Of a stretch of DNA of 38,829 nt, positions 8,781 to 18,487 are shown one piece after another. Origin of the DNA: a virus. A model generated the notes under the pieces. The model worked only from the letters and a program-made list of their open reading frames with translations. It did not search any database and was not told where the DNA came from. Within the stretch, counting starts at the first letter, position 1. The number at the start of each line of letters is the position of its first letter. Both the position numbers and the translations under genes were made by a program. The stretch covers positions 1 through 38,829 of the IMG/VR virus record IMGVR_UViG_3300021364_000060, one strand, 5' to 3'.

Positions 8781-11700
8781 TTATCTACTGTTGTTTTTAT
8801 CAAAAGATCTATGGAACATTGCTTGTGCTAGTATAGAACCGCCTATTCCTGCTTCATCTCCTGAAATATTTACTGGTACAGGTATTGTAACTGGTAAACC
8901 TGCTGAGTTACCAATTTCACCTGGACCAACCTTAACTGTACCTGCAATAAAACTCGCTGTTAGTAGATCTGCACCACCAACATTTAATCTATTTTGCAAA
9001 TACGCCTTAATTGCTCGCTGTGTAGGAATGATATTGTTAGAGTCTGCTGTAAACAATGGATCAGTTGAAAATTCTCTGATAATTGTTCCAGTACCACCAA
9101 CTCTAATACCGCCTAATGCAAGTTCTGTTAATCCGTTAAGATCAAAGAAGTCTGCACTAATAGTAACAATACCTGTTGCCTGTTCAACAGCAAACAATTC
9201 ACCCACTCTAAAGTTACCTGATTGGTCAGTGGATGTGTAGAACACTCTACCACCATTCTGCTCAATAACTTCGTTTTCAGGGTAACTTATGTAATTTCCT
9301 GCATATAGTTCAGGATAATTTGTTTCAATAAAGTTACCTGTACCTATGTCTAGGAAGTCGTGACCTGTAATACGACACTGTGAATATCTTAATCTAATTT
9401 CAACTGGTGTGTCGTGGAAGTTAGATGGGTCATCTTCAATTTTTAGTTCAGGTGTAACTCTAAACTTCAATGTAAATGTTCCATCATTTTCTTCACTTTC
9501 TTTTTCAACAAGCACAACAGTGTAAAGTTCTGGATTACCTTCAAGTCTTACCTGTGCGCCTGGACCAATTAGTGTATCAATATTACTAATTGTTAAGAAT
9601 TTACCAACTGCAATAATATCAGCAAAACCATCACCAACTACACTTACTGTTGTTGTACTTGTTTTGTAAGCATTACCTCTGTTTACAAAACTTGGCTGTG
9701 CTAATACTCTGTCAGCCATTCTGTTTAAATCTAATTCAATATCACCTGTATTGTTAGGATCATCCATAGTATATGTTGGAGGAGCGTTATATCCGCTGCC
9801 AGGTTCCCACAATCTAATCTGTGAAATTCTACCACCTTCAACAATCGGTCTTCCTAATGCTCTAGCACCTGTATGGAAATATTTGTGAGTAAGTGTAACA
9901 TCTCTACTTAAAAGAATCCAACGACCTTTTCTATTATCTCCGCCGTCATCTGTAGTTACATCCGGATTACCAAAACATACTGGTCCCCAATTTGATGCAT
10001 CGTCAACATCTTTTTGTTCCCAAACTATTCCATCATATGATTGATAGATATAATCTACAGGCCCTGCTGTTGGATCATCTCCAGAAATGTCAACACCGCC
10101 AGTGTCCATAGTAGCAATAAACACACCGCCACCATATTTCATATCTCTCCAACTCATTCTAGTTGATCCGTCTGGCGTAGGCATTTCTGCAGGATACCAA
10201 GTTTCACCATCAAATGAATAACCTACATCACCAAATTCTGAAAGTGCTACAAATCTATTATTACCATATGCAACTTTAATCCAATCTTTCTGAGATGAAT
10301 CACCGATCACATCCATAATATATGTGTTCCAGGTAAATGTTCCTGCGTCTTGATCGTATTCACCTACCGCTGCAAGGTTGTTACTCTGTGCAATTGCTAC
10401 AAATCTTCCTCTACCGTATGCAACTGACTTCCATTGGTTAATAGTTGAGTCACCTGCTGCTGGAAAATCTGCTGCTGACCAGTTTAATCCGTCAGTTGAG
10501 TATGCGCCAAAGTTTCCTTCACTTGAAACAGCAACAAATACTCCGCCGCCTGCTGCAACACTTTCCCAACTTGAACTTTCTGGTAATGCTCTTAATCCCC
10601 AAACTTCACCATTGAAACTGTAAGCAACATTATTTGTACCTTTTTTAATAGTTACAAAAAGTGGTAAGTTAGATGAAGTGTATCCGTGTGTAATTGTAGC
10701 CCAATCACCACTGCTTGGAAGTTGTCCTGTTTCCCAATTAATTCCATCGTTTGAAATATTTGTAGTAGTTCCTATGTTACTTACTATAACATATTTTCCA
10801 CTAGGTGCTGTTCCTGTATAATCAAATGTTACAATTTCATTAGTACTATCTTCTGATATACTTCTAACTGTGATTGTAATATCGTTGTCTGGAGAAACTC
10901 CACCAAATTCTTCACCGTTAATTTCAATTGTATCATTAACAGCGTATCCTGCTCCTCCACTTCTAAGTGTTACAGTATATGTTCTACCATTTTTTACAAC
11001 ATCAAATGTTGCTTCTGCTGGTAAAAGATCTACAGTTGTTCCTGTTCCAGGTGTTCCAGGAATACTAGTGTAAACTTGATATAATTCCCCGTAAGCAATA
11101 TCGCCCCATTGTGTGCCAGCGTCAAGTGTCGTGTTGTTTACAGCAAATTCCGGAGCACTAAATGTAAGTCTTGGTTCAATTCTATATCTTGCATTTGTTG
11201 TAAGGCTTTCTTTGATAGGATATCCAGGTAGAATATGATTCCATCCTGCTTCACCGTTGTCTTCTCTAAATATCTGTGCAACTTTTGTTGTAGAATTGTA
11301 TGCTCCAATTCTACCATACTGTCCTGTTCCATCACCCGATGTAATAATCAATCTCAACCCTAGCAAGTTTGCTTCTTCGTTATCATCGTTGGTAGCAAGT
11401 GTAATAGTTGTGCTGTCACCTTCTTGTGCTTGGTTACCTACAAGAGTATATCCACCACCACCTGCTGCTGCTGATCCTGCACCACTAACAATTCTTGCTT
11501 CAAACATAGAGTCATCTCTAAATTCTTCTTGAATAACTTGTGCATTAGTTCCCGAACCAACAATTGAGTATTCTGCGCTTGTATAATTTTGTCCGCAATT
11601 TGAAAATTCAAGTGCTAGAATTTCATCATTTACTTCGCCAGCAAATGCACTAGCCACTTGTGCTTGTTCTGTTCTTGTGTTAACTGTAGCAGTAATAGGT

Positions 11701-14372
11701 GTTTCAGTTGGATCGTTACCGTCTGCAACTGCACCAACAAAACCATATGAACAGTTACCATTTGCAGAACGTATTACACCGCCTGTTTCTGCTAGGTATC
11801 CAACCTGTGCGTAATACGTAAACACAGATACAAGTTCTGCTCTACCGTTATTAAGAACGTGGGCACCAATACCGTCTGAAATTACCTGAGTAAAGTCGTT
11901 GGATACAATTGATTTGTTACCACCATTGTGTAGTGCACCGTCAATCTTTTGACCTGTACAATTTTCACCAAATGTAGTTACGTTTTGTACGTAACAAGAT
12001 CTATTTATGATCCAACAGCGTTCATCATCTGGTCCCCAACCTGGATCAAGTGATACATATGATGGTCCTGTTGGACGCTGATATAAATCAAATACGCCTG
12101 GAGGATTCAGTGTGCCTGTTAGATTTTTAACTGTTAAATTTCTAATACCAGACGAATCTCTTACGTAGAACATATCTTCTCTACGTGAACCGTTAACTTG
12201 GTTAGCATAGTATCTTGCTTCTAGAATTGATTTATAGTTTCCTGTAAATCTTAAATCATAATTAAATGCAATCACATATCTGTGTACATCTTCTCTATAC
12301 AAGTCCATAGGAAGATCAATATCAGGATAGTTAGCAGCCATATATGCTAGAACTTCTGCTGCTAAGAATGATTGATTAGCAAGTATTGCTCTTGCTCCAC
12401 CTATTCTTTGTTCATCTGTAGTTTCATCATTAGTTCCAAATACATCAACATCGTCTCCTGTTGATAGAACGTGGAAATTAATGTACTGTATCATAGATGC
12501 TACAAATCCATCTATTTGATCTGCTGTGTTTTCGTTTCCGTAGATTGCAACGTCTTCAAAAATTTCTTCACCTGGAGCAATTACGTTTCCGCCTTCGTCA
12601 GTTAGTGCAGGTGTAAACGTACCTGTTCCTACTCTATCAACTACATAAACTTGTTCTGCATCATTTCCTGCTGTAGGTGTTACTGCCTGGTTTAAAATAA
12701 TTGTTCTACAAACTGTTTTCAAGTGGTTAAGTGCCGCAAATCTATATGTTGTATCGTTTTCTAACTGTGGATTTGCTTCATTAGGCACAACTGTAGTTGA
12801 ACGCAGTTCATCACCAAGGATTGCAGTTTTATGAGGTACAATTAAAGGTAATACTTCAACATAGTGTCCTGTTGTAAGTGCAACAGTTGTATTTCCAGCG
12901 TAGCCGTCATCTGCAATTTCAAGAGCATATCTAATACTTTTAACAGGTTTAAATGGATCAATACCTGCATTTGGATTTTCTCTGTCGTCAACACCTTTGA
13001 CAGGATCAACGTGAATATATCTTTGTGTGATACCAAATTGACTGTAATCAAGAACTCCGTTTTGCTGTACAGTTAACAAATTATCTTCTGTACCGATCGG
13101 AACATTAGTAGCGCCAAGCGTACTTGTATCACCTGCAAGTTCTCTGCTTAAACCATATGTTAATAAATCACCCGGGTCAACTAATCCAACATTATCTGCA
13201 CCTTGTAAAAGTGTATCCCAGTATTCAAAACCTGATCCGTTATCACCTGGAAAGTTTTCTGCTGTAGCGGTATGACCAATATTTGCAGAATATGCTGTAC
13301 CTTTGAAAGATATAACATCGCCAACTTGATATGTTCTACCATTGCGCCAAGACCCTTTCCAACTTAAACTTGGAACTAGTAATTCCCAGTTACTTGTGTC
13401 TAGGTATCCTAGTGTTGAACCATCATCTGCTGTATCAACTAGTGCAACATATGTATGTCCACCTCTTTGTACAACGTCACCTGTTTTGTAACTTAAACTG
13501 CTATCATATACTCCGCGTAATTTATAACCGTTTTGTATTTTTGCCCAAAAAACAGTAGGTCCTGTTTGATAAACACTATCGTTAGGATTAGCACCGTAAC
13601 TATTTCTTTGTGCTCTGTATACATATCCACCGTGCTGAACAACATCACCTAGTCCATAGTAGGTAGTTGCGTCCCATACACCTTTAATTTTATGCCCTGG
13701 AATATAAGTTGTGAAATTTGCATCTGTAATAGAACTACTAGATACGTGTCCTAGTACACATCTTAATAAACTTCCGCCGTACTTAATAATATCGTTGGCT
13801 GCATATTTTGTATCTTGTGCCCACTCTCCTGCATAATGAATATTAACGTATGCAGTTTCCCATTTAAACTGATCTGCTTCTAGACCACTGTCAGCACTTG
13901 CATTTGACAGGTGTCCTTCGATACATCTATAAACAACACCGTTATATCTAATTTGGTCACCAATGCTGTATTGTGTATCTGTTTGCCAGTCACCTCGCCA
14001 ATTTATTGCTTCATTGATTATTGTCCACTTGTCAATATCTGGATCAATTGTTGATTGAGAAGTATGCGAAGTTGTAACAATATAAATGTTACCGCCTGAA
14101 GTAACTGCTGTTCCTAAGAAATAATCTGTGCTAGGTTGCCACTCACCGGCATAGTAAATACCATCTGTATGTTTAATCCAAGCAGGTTGTGCAACATCAT
14201 CTCCCGGAGGTGTGTATGTATAATCATCATTAAAGTTACTGGCTGTATGCTTTCTAATACAAATCCAAGAACTACCTGAATAGTATACAATATCATCTTT
14301 GATGTAATCTGTACCTGTGACCCATTGGCCTTTCCAAGTATATCTAATCCTGCTTATTCTAAACTCTGCCAT
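8781..14372 (-). CDS. Giant tail-fibre/appendage protein, paralogue (1863 aa)
   Basis: Same plan as the 2514-aa neighbour. Residues 13-370 carry seven W.G.W...T.Y..GD.V.Y.G..Y modules. About 452-520 is a pectate-lyase-like opening (PFKPVKSIRYAL, LPLIVPHKTAILGDE). Residues 666-722 hold one C.RDV-type helical unit (here R-E-D-V). About 765-890 is beta-helix sequence almost identical to the paralogue (SLDPGWGPDD, GQKIDGALHNGG, NDFTQVISDGIG). About 1195-1470 are BNR-like Asp-box repeats (YS.DG..W). The end has FYTSTDQSGNFRVG and TADSNNIIPTQRAIKAYL. The two genes clearly arose by duplication; shared parts are the two ends and the beta-helix core. Probably a structural fibre or collar component; any glycan-binding role is inferred from the modules. 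Confidence 0.9.
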   Translation of the reverse strand: MAEFRISRIRYTWKGQWVTGTDYIKDDIVYYSGSSWICIRKHTASNFNDDYTYTPPGDDVAQPAWIKHTDGIYYAGEWQPSTDYFLGTAVTSGGNIYIVTTSHTSQSTIDPDIDKWTIINEAINWRGDWQTDTQYSIGDQIRYNGVVYRCIEGHLSNASADSGLEADQFKWETAYVNIHYAGEWAQDTKYAANDIIKYGGSLLRCVLGHVSSSSITDANFTTYIPGHKIKGVWDATTYYGLGDVVQHGGYVYRAQRNSYGANPNDSVYQTGPTVFWAKIQNGYKLRGVYDSSLSYKTGDVVQRGGHTYVALVDTADDGSTLGYLDTSNWELLVPSLSWKGSWRNGRTYQVGDVISFKGTAYSANIGHTATAENFPGDNGSGFEYWDTLLQGADNVGLVDPGDLLTYGLSRELAGDTSTLGATNVPIGTEDNLLTVQQNGVLDYSQFGITQRYIHVDPVKGVDDRENPNAGIDPFKPVKSIRYALEIADDGYAGNTTVALTTGHYVEVLPLIVPHKTAILGDELRSTTVVPNEANPQLENDTTYRFAALNHLKTVCRTIILNQAVTPTAGNDAEQVYVVDRVGTGTFTPALTDEGGNVIAPGEEIFEDVAIYGNENTADQIDGFVASMIQYINFHVLSTGDDVDVFGTNDETTDEQRIGGARAILANQSFLAAEVLAYMAANYPDIDLPMDLYREDVHRYVIAFNYDLRFTGNYKSILEARYYANQVNGSRREDMFYVRDSSGIRNLTVKNLTGTLNPPGVFDLYQRPTGPSYVSLDPGWGPDDERCWIINRSCYVQNVTTFGENCTGQKIDGALHNGGNKSIVSNDFTQVISDGIGAHVLNNGRAELVSVFTYYAQVGYLAETGGVIRSANGNCSYGFVGAVADGNDPTETPITATVNTRTEQAQVASAFAGEVNDEILALEFSNCGQNYTSAEYSIVGSGTNAQVIQEEFRDDSMFEARIVSGAGSAAAGGGGYTLVGNQAQEGDSTTITLATNDDNEEANLLGLRLIITSGDGTGQYGRIGAYNSTTKVAQIFREDNGEAGWNHILPGYPIKESLTTNARYRIEPRLTFSAPEFAVNNTTLDAGTQWGDIAYGELYQVYTSIPGTPGTGTTVDLLPAEATFDVVKNGRTYTVTLRSGGAGYAVNDTIEINGEEFGGVSPDNDITITVRSISEDSTNEIVTFDYTGTAPSGKYVIVSNIGTTTNISNDGINWETGQLPSSGDWATITHGYTSSNLPLFVTIKKGTNNVAYSFNGEVWGLRALPESSSWESVAAGGGVFVAVSSEGNFGAYSTDGLNWSAADFPAAGDSTINQWKSVAYGRGRFVAIAQSNNLAAVGEYDQDAGTFTWNTYIMDVIGDSSQKDWIKVAYGNNRFVALSEFGDVGYSFDGETWYPAEMPTPDGSTRMSWRDMKYGGGVFIATMDTGGVDISGDDPTAGPVDYIYQSYDGIVWEQKDVDDASNWGPVCFGNPDVTTDDGGDNRKGRWILLSRDVTLTHKYFHTGARALGRPIVEGGRISQIRLWEPGSGYNAPPTYTMDDPNNTGDIELDLNRMADRVLAQPSFVNRGNAYKTSTTTVSVVGDGFADIIAVGKFLTISNIDTLIGPGAQVRLEGNPELYTVVLVEKESEENDGTFTLKFRVTPELKIEDDPSNFHDTPVEIRLRYSQCRITGHDFLDIGTGNFIETNYPELYAGNYISYPENEVIEQNGGRVFYTSTDQSGNFRVGELFAVEQATGIVTISADFFDLNGLTELALGGIRVGGTGTIIREFSTDPLFTADSNNIIPTQRAIKAYLQNRLNVGGADLLTASFIAGTVKVGPGEIGNSAGLPVTIPVPVNISGDEAGIGGSILAQAMFHRSFDKNNSR

Positions 14373-14381
14373 AATCTAATC

Positions 14382-14747
14382 CTAACTTGAATTCCCTGAC
14401 GGATAATCGTAATTTTGATTTATTCTTTGTACCAACATACCTTCATCATCAACATAGTAAAGCATACTTCTTTGATCCCATCTATATTGAGTGTAGTACA
14501 TATTAGCATAGTTAACTTCTTTGTCTGCTGCAATGCCGTCAAAGAAATCTACACCTGGTTCAAAATCTTCAAATGTTTCTTCTGGTGGACCTGGCAAGTT
14601 TAAATCAATAGTATCTTTATCTACAATATTATCGACTCTTGCTAAAAATAATTCACCATCGTCGTTTCTACGAATTGCGTAGAAATATCTAGGACTATCT
14701 CCTAATGAATCGTCCGGTGATTGACCAAAATAATAAGGACTTGCCAT
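14382..14747 (-). CDS. Small conserved virion-module protein (121 aa)
   Basis: An acidic, Tyr/Asp-rich 121-residue protein (MASPYYFGQSPDDS, then YFYAIRRNDDGELFLARVDNI, and near the end MLYYVDDEGMLVQRINQNYDYP). No membrane segment, signal peptide or enzyme motif is seen. It starts 10 nt after the upstream 110-aa gene and ends 9 nt before the 1863-aa fibre, so it is almost certainly in the same operon, with a GGAGATAA-like ribosome site. I do not recognise a named function; a small baseplate or fibre attachment part is possible from context only. Confidence 0.65.
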   Translation of the reverse strand: MASPYYFGQSPDDSLGDSPRYFYAIRRNDDGELFLARVDNIVDKDTIDLNLPGPPEETFEDFEPGVDFFDGIAADKEVNYANMYYTQYRWDQRSMLYYVDDEGMLVQRINQNYDYPSGNSS

Positions 14748-14757
14748 AATTTATCTC

Positions 14758-15090
14758 CTATGATATCTCCACGTAACTGATTGTTGCATCAACACTGTCT
14801 TCGGTGTCAGATCTAACTCTAATTCCAGCAGTTGCCGGAAGAATTAATCTTTCACCTTGAGTAACTACTTTTGCACTAGCACTAGGTGGTATTGGTACCG
14901 ATCGTACATAAAAACCCTGAGTGGAATTTTCATCAATTACAAAGACATCAACAACAACTGTGTCGAAGTCTGAAGTATTTGCAAGGTTACAACCTACCAC
15001 AGTTGCTCTAACTCCTTCTGGAATTTGAATAATATCAACTGGTTCTGTTCCTACCCCTGTTACTACTGCGTTTTTAAATACTGTTGGCAT
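14758..15090 (-). CDS. Small beta-sandwich-like virion protein (110 aa)
   Basis: A 110-residue all-beta protein (MPTVFKNAVVTGVGTEPVDI, VRATVVGCNLANTS, VVVDVFVID, KVVTQGERLILPATAGIRV). It shares the strand order of the proteins starting at 1181 and 18865: a 'VVGCN' strand, a T/D loop, a proline-rich turn, then 'G..L.L.A..GI.V.S' and a final 'DATISYVEI' strand. No catalytic residues are apparent. It lies between the 350-aa fibre and the 121-aa protein with very small gaps. Likely a small decoration or fibre-associated part. Confidence 0.65.
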   Translation of the reverse strand: MPTVFKNAVVTGVGTEPVDIIQIPEGVRATVVGCNLANTSDFDTVVVDVFVIDENSTQGFYVRSVPIPPSASAKVVTQGERLILPATAGIRVRSDTEDSVDATISYVEIS

Positions 15091-15096
15091 ACCGTT

Positions 15097-16149
15097 CTAT
15101 CCTAACATTAATGCAAATGTTGCTGCAATATCATTTGCTGTAATTTCTGACACAGCACCTGAAGCACCTGCTGGTGAAGCCCAAGCAGTTCCGTCCCACA
15201 CTTCCATACTCTTGGAATCTGTGTTGTATCTTAGCATACCTGTTACAGCATAAAAAGATGGACGCTGTGCGTTTGTTCCTCTCGGAGGAACAAATCCATT
15301 TGTTGTATCAATTCTAAAATATCCATTACCAGTTTGTTGTATCTGTGTAATGGCATTGTTTTCTACGTTTGTAATAACGTTGTCTACAATTCTAAAATTT
15401 CCTAAACGTACACCACCTGCTCCGCTACCATCGATATATAAATCTCTACCAGGCTGTGTACTAATTACATTATCTCTAAAAATAATGTCTCCAACATCTA
15501 GTGTTGGTACGTTTAAAGTTTCTGCAAATAGGTCATTTACATAAACTGTTTTCCATTGAAACGCTGAACTACCTAAATCATATGTGTTATCAGTTTCCGG
15601 AATTAAATCTGATTTAATACTTGCATTAAAAATAATTTCATCTGTTAATGCATCACCAATTGTAATGTTACCACCAATAGTAACATTTCCATCTGCATTG
15701 ATGTTTCCGCTTACATATAAATCACCATCAATATTTGTGCTAGATAAAATTTCTAGTGTTCCAGCACCGTTTGGTCTTAATTCTAAATTAGAATTACTAT
15801 TGATAGTTGAAATTCTATTTCCAGTTATTTGTATATCATCAACATATACTTTACTGTGATAAATTACAGGATCATCGCCTGAGGGTGCAAAACTAATAGT
15901 GTTTAAATCACTAGAAATAGTATTACCAGTAATGTGTAAATTACCGATATCTAGTTGATTATCTACTGTTAGTGTTGTTGAACGGGTTGTTCCAATTACG
16001 TCAAGATCTGTGTCTGGAGATGAGTTGTTGACTCCGATGCGACCGTTGTTTACATCTAGATATAAAAGGTCTGTCTCAAAGGCTAGATCTACCCCATTTC
16101 TAATGAGGTTTGCCTTTAAGAGCGGCCCACTTATGCGTCCAATTGCCAT
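15097..16149 (-). CDS. Tail-fibre protein with G-[RI]-x-G-x-LL anchor (350 aa)
   Basis: The N-terminus (MAIGRISGPLLKANLIRNGVDLAFETDLLYLDV) closely matches that of the 551-aa neighbour starting at 17922, which suggests a common attachment domain. Residues about 45-260 are repetitive Gly/Asn/Asp/Thr/Ile strands (LDVIGTTRSTTLTV, GNLHITGNTISS, GDLYVSGNINADG) of the beta-helical fibre type. Near residues 285-325 is the shared 'RP.....G..RYNTD..S.E.W.G.AW' module, and the protein ends in a short Ala-rich helix (ANDIAATFALMLG). The same short ending (..YSLILG) closes the 551-aa protein. No enzyme motif. Late virion gene with its own TAAATA element and leader. Confidence 0.8.
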   Translation of the reverse strand: MAIGRISGPLLKANLIRNGVDLAFETDLLYLDVNNGRIGVNNSSPDTDLDVIGTTRSTTLTVDNQLDIGNLHITGNTISSDLNTISFAPSGDDPVIYHSKVYVDDIQITGNRISTINSNSNLELRPNGAGTLEILSSTNIDGDLYVSGNINADGNVTIGGNITIGDALTDEIIFNASIKSDLIPETDNTYDLGSSAFQWKTVYVNDLFAETLNVPTLDVGDIIFRDNVISTQPGRDLYIDGSGAGGVRLGNFRIVDNVITNVENNAITQIQQTGNGYFRIDTTNGFVPPRGTNAQRPSFYAVTGMLRYNTDSKSMEVWDGTAWASPAGASGAVSEITANDIAATFALMLG

Positions 16150-16245
16150 CTGCTCTCCTTATACACGGGGATCCTGTCCCTCCAACTACCTTACATTGCG
16201 AGTTGACCACAGTAAAAGATCAACACCTGGACTGTGTTGACAATT
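16150..16245 (-). other. Structured leader of the 350-aa fibre gene
   Basis: About 97 nt separate the TAAATA element from the start codon. On the minus strand the leader can form CAACAC-loop-GTGTTG (16221-16239), GTTGA-loop-TCAAC (about 16202-16224, competing with the former) and GGGA-loop-TCCC (about 16169-16181), then a GGAGAG ribosome site. Such a long leader is unusual beside the 5-20 nt gaps elsewhere; a regulatory role is inferred only. Confidence 0.35.
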
Positions 16246-16254
16246 GTATTTAGT
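16246..16254 (-). promoter_or_regulatory. Late-promoter-like element ACTAAATAC
   Basis: The minus strand reads ACTAAATAC in the 117-nt gap after the 551-aa fibre gene and 97 nt before the 350-aa gene's start. It matches the core of the other elements (TGTAAATAC, GCTAAATAC, TATAAATAC). Confidence 0.5.
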
Positions 16255-16266
16255 CTTTTTAAGGAA

Positions 16267-17922
16267 TTAACCCAGTATTAGGCTGTAAACATTACCAAGA
16301 TCTTCCATAAGAGGCTCGTTAACTTCTGCTCCTCCTCCTGTTGAAATTTGGTATCCATCGTCGGTTTGTAAACCAACTGTAAGTGTAATATCGTTAGTTG
16401 GACTTGAACCGCCTACAAATTCTGTTCCTAAAATAAGGATAGTATCGTCTCTGTTATATCCTATACCTGGATTAGTAACTGTTGCTGTAAGCACACCTGA
16501 AATTATTTGTAATGTAAATTCAGCACCAGAACCATAACCGTTTGTAGTTCCAGATAATCCAGATTGTATTTGGTCTGCTAGACCTGCAATACTGCCACTT
16601 ATATTAACACCTTCAACTTCTCCAGCAAAACACTCTAGTCTTGCCAAGTTAGTATTCCATCTAGTATCACCAATTTCTGGATAAGCAGCACGTTGTGAAT
16701 CATCACCTGCCGGAATTACCATTGCATTGGTTCCCATAAATCTTGTATAACCAATACCAGTATTACCAAAAGTCAATGGAGTCTCAGGATCTATTCTTAC
16801 AGCACCATTATAATCTGTTAAATTTTCAATAACATTTAAATGTCCTGTGATAGCAATAGGTGTTGTAATAGGATTTGGATTAGGAGGAGTGCCAATACCT
16901 AGTGTTGGTGTAAGGCCGTCGTGAGAAATATTTACTTTATAAACACCCACGCTGTCTGAACCTGTTACGTATTCTGTAATAATAGTACCTGCGCCAACAC
17001 CGGTACCTTGAATCTCCATACCTATAAAAAATTGACCTGTAATTGTTCCGCTGATTGTTAATTCGTCATTAACAATAGTTGCCTGGGTTGCACTTGCTGT
17101 GTATCTTTTCCATCTTGTATCTTCAATATAGTTTATTTCTGTATCAGGAGATAAGAAAATATCGTCATCGGATTGCATTCCAAATAACTCATTGTTACGA
17201 CCATCAATATACATTTGGTCACTTACTTTTGCAGTATAAGGTCTATTAGTAACAACATTTGTTAAGTCAGGTGTCCATAATTCTGACCAACGTCTAGGAC
17301 TTGAATCATTTGCTTGTTGACCTAGTTCGTGTTTATTGTCATCACCTGGTATGATATCTTGAGTAAGATCAGGAGATATAACAACAACATCTAAAGGTGA
17401 GTCACCAACTATTACATTTTCTGCTGCACTTAGATCTCCGTCAAGAGTAATGTTTCCGGTTACACCTAAATCACCATAAATGTTTGTGTTAGTTACAACA
17501 TCAATCACACCACTTCCACTTGCTTGTAATTCAACAGACTGTGATGAATTTAAGCCTCCGATTTTATTATCATTAAAATAAAGATCATCACTACGCATTT
17601 GTTCAAAATACATAGCACTGCCTGCTGTTTGAGGCATAATATTAAGAGGTCCTACAATAGTAGAAAAACTACCATCAGCATTTATTAATACGTTGTCTAA
17701 TCTTGCTTGTGAAGTAGCAGATGCATTTGTTGTAGATACATCTGTTCTAATGTCTAAGTCATATATTGGTGCATCTGTTTTGATACCAATTCTTTTATTA
17801 GTAACATCAAAATATAAAAGTGGAGTAGAATCAAAAGTGGTGTTAGAAAATTTTAAATCAACACCTTCTCTTTTTAGATTTGCATCTAGTAAATGTCCGC
17901 CAATTCGCCCCAATTGAGCCAT
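16267..17922 (-). CDS. Tail-fibre protein with shared N-terminal anchor (551 aa)
   Basis: Begins MAQLGRIGGHLLDANLKREGVDLKFSN, aligned with the N-terminus of the 350-aa protein (G-R-I-x-G-x-L-L-x-A-N-L-x-R-x-G-V-D-L). The middle has fibre-like repeats (NTNIYGDLGVTGNITLDGD, then VVISPDLTQDIIPGDDNKHELG, which parallels the 'SDLIPETDNTYDLGSSAFQW' part of the 350-aa protein). Residues 255-350 form an extra beta domain (LTISGTITGQFFIGMEIQGTG). Near 425-445 is a weak copy of the 'R..YP..GD.RWNT' module, followed by a Gly-rich 'SGYGSGAEFTLQII...TVTNPGIGYNRDDTI' segment like those in the giant proteins. Ends NVYSLILG. Likely a structural fibre or baseplate-associated protein. Confidence 0.8.
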   Translation of the reverse strand: MAQLGRIGGHLLDANLKREGVDLKFSNTTFDSTPLLYFDVTNKRIGIKTDAPIYDLDIRTDVSTTNASATSQARLDNVLINADGSFSTIVGPLNIMPQTAGSAMYFEQMRSDDLYFNDNKIGGLNSSQSVELQASGSGVIDVVTNTNIYGDLGVTGNITLDGDLSAAENVIVGDSPLDVVVISPDLTQDIIPGDDNKHELGQQANDSSPRRWSELWTPDLTNVVTNRPYTAKVSDQMYIDGRNNELFGMQSDDDIFLSPDTEINYIEDTRWKRYTASATQATIVNDELTISGTITGQFFIGMEIQGTGVGAGTIITEYVTGSDSVGVYKVNISHDGLTPTLGIGTPPNPNPITTPIAITGHLNVIENLTDYNGAVRIDPETPLTFGNTGIGYTRFMGTNAMVIPAGDDSQRAAYPEIGDTRWNTNLARLECFAGEVEGVNISGSIAGLADQIQSGLSGTTNGYGSGAEFTLQIISGVLTATVTNPGIGYNRDDTILILGTEFVGGSSPTNDITLTVGLQTDDGYQISTGGGAEVNEPLMEDLGNVYSLILG

Positions 17923-17931
17923 TACAACCTC

Positions 17932-18477
17932 CTAGTTTGCAAATCCGAAGAATATAGTTACATTTTTACTGAATGGTACAGGACTTGTAAATTTTAGATA
18001 CCAACCGTCGGCATATGGAGCACTAGGTCCTGCTAAACTTCCCGAACTGCTTTGCTCTAATGTAAAATTAGTTGATGGAATTTGTATTACGTTTTCAACT
18101 AAAACAATTATGTTGTTTGCACTTGCTGGAATATTTGCTAAAGGACCAAACACAGTTTCAGTTGCATCGCCTGGCCCAAATGTTTCGATTGAAATTGTAG
18201 AGGCTCCAGGAGCTCTAATAGTTTCCCATCTTCCGTTTATGTAACCTTCAAAAGATTCAGTATCTGTATTGAATCTAAAATATCCGTTAGCAGGATAAGT
18301 TGGATTTCCATCTGCTGGTTGTCTAACAGCAGTAACATCTGGTCTTTGTGCATTAGATCCTTTAGGAACCATAACTGCACCATTAAAATCCATAACAGCA
18401 CGACCAAAATTATTAACCTGAAAGGTATTATCACTTGGACTGTATCTAGATGTATTTTGTGATTTTAAAAACTTCAT
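17932..18477 (-). CDS. Fibre-associated virion protein (181 aa)
   Basis: A 181-residue protein. Residues 25-90 carry the shared module (MVPKGSNAQRPDVT, then GYFRFNTDTESFEGYINGRW), and about 95-181 a beta-rich C-terminal half (NIIVLVENVIQIPSTNFTL, then YADGWYLKFTSPVPFSKNVTIFFGF) resembling 'phage tail protein C-terminal' domains of the type V-E-N-x-x-Q-x-P-x-x-N-[FY]. No catalytic signature. It starts 10 nt after the 125-aa gene's stop and ends 9 nt before the 551-aa fibre, so it belongs to the same late operon. Confidence 0.7.
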   Translation of the reverse strand: MKFLKSQNTSRYSPSDNTFQVNNFGRAVMDFNGAVMVPKGSNAQRPDVTAVRQPADGNPTYPANGYFRFNTDTESFEGYINGRWETIRAPGASTISIETFGPGDATETVFGPLANIPASANNIIVLVENVIQIPSTNFTLEQSSSGSLAGPSAPYADGWYLKFTSPVPFSKNVTIFFGFAN

Positions 18478-18487
18478 AATAGTTTTC

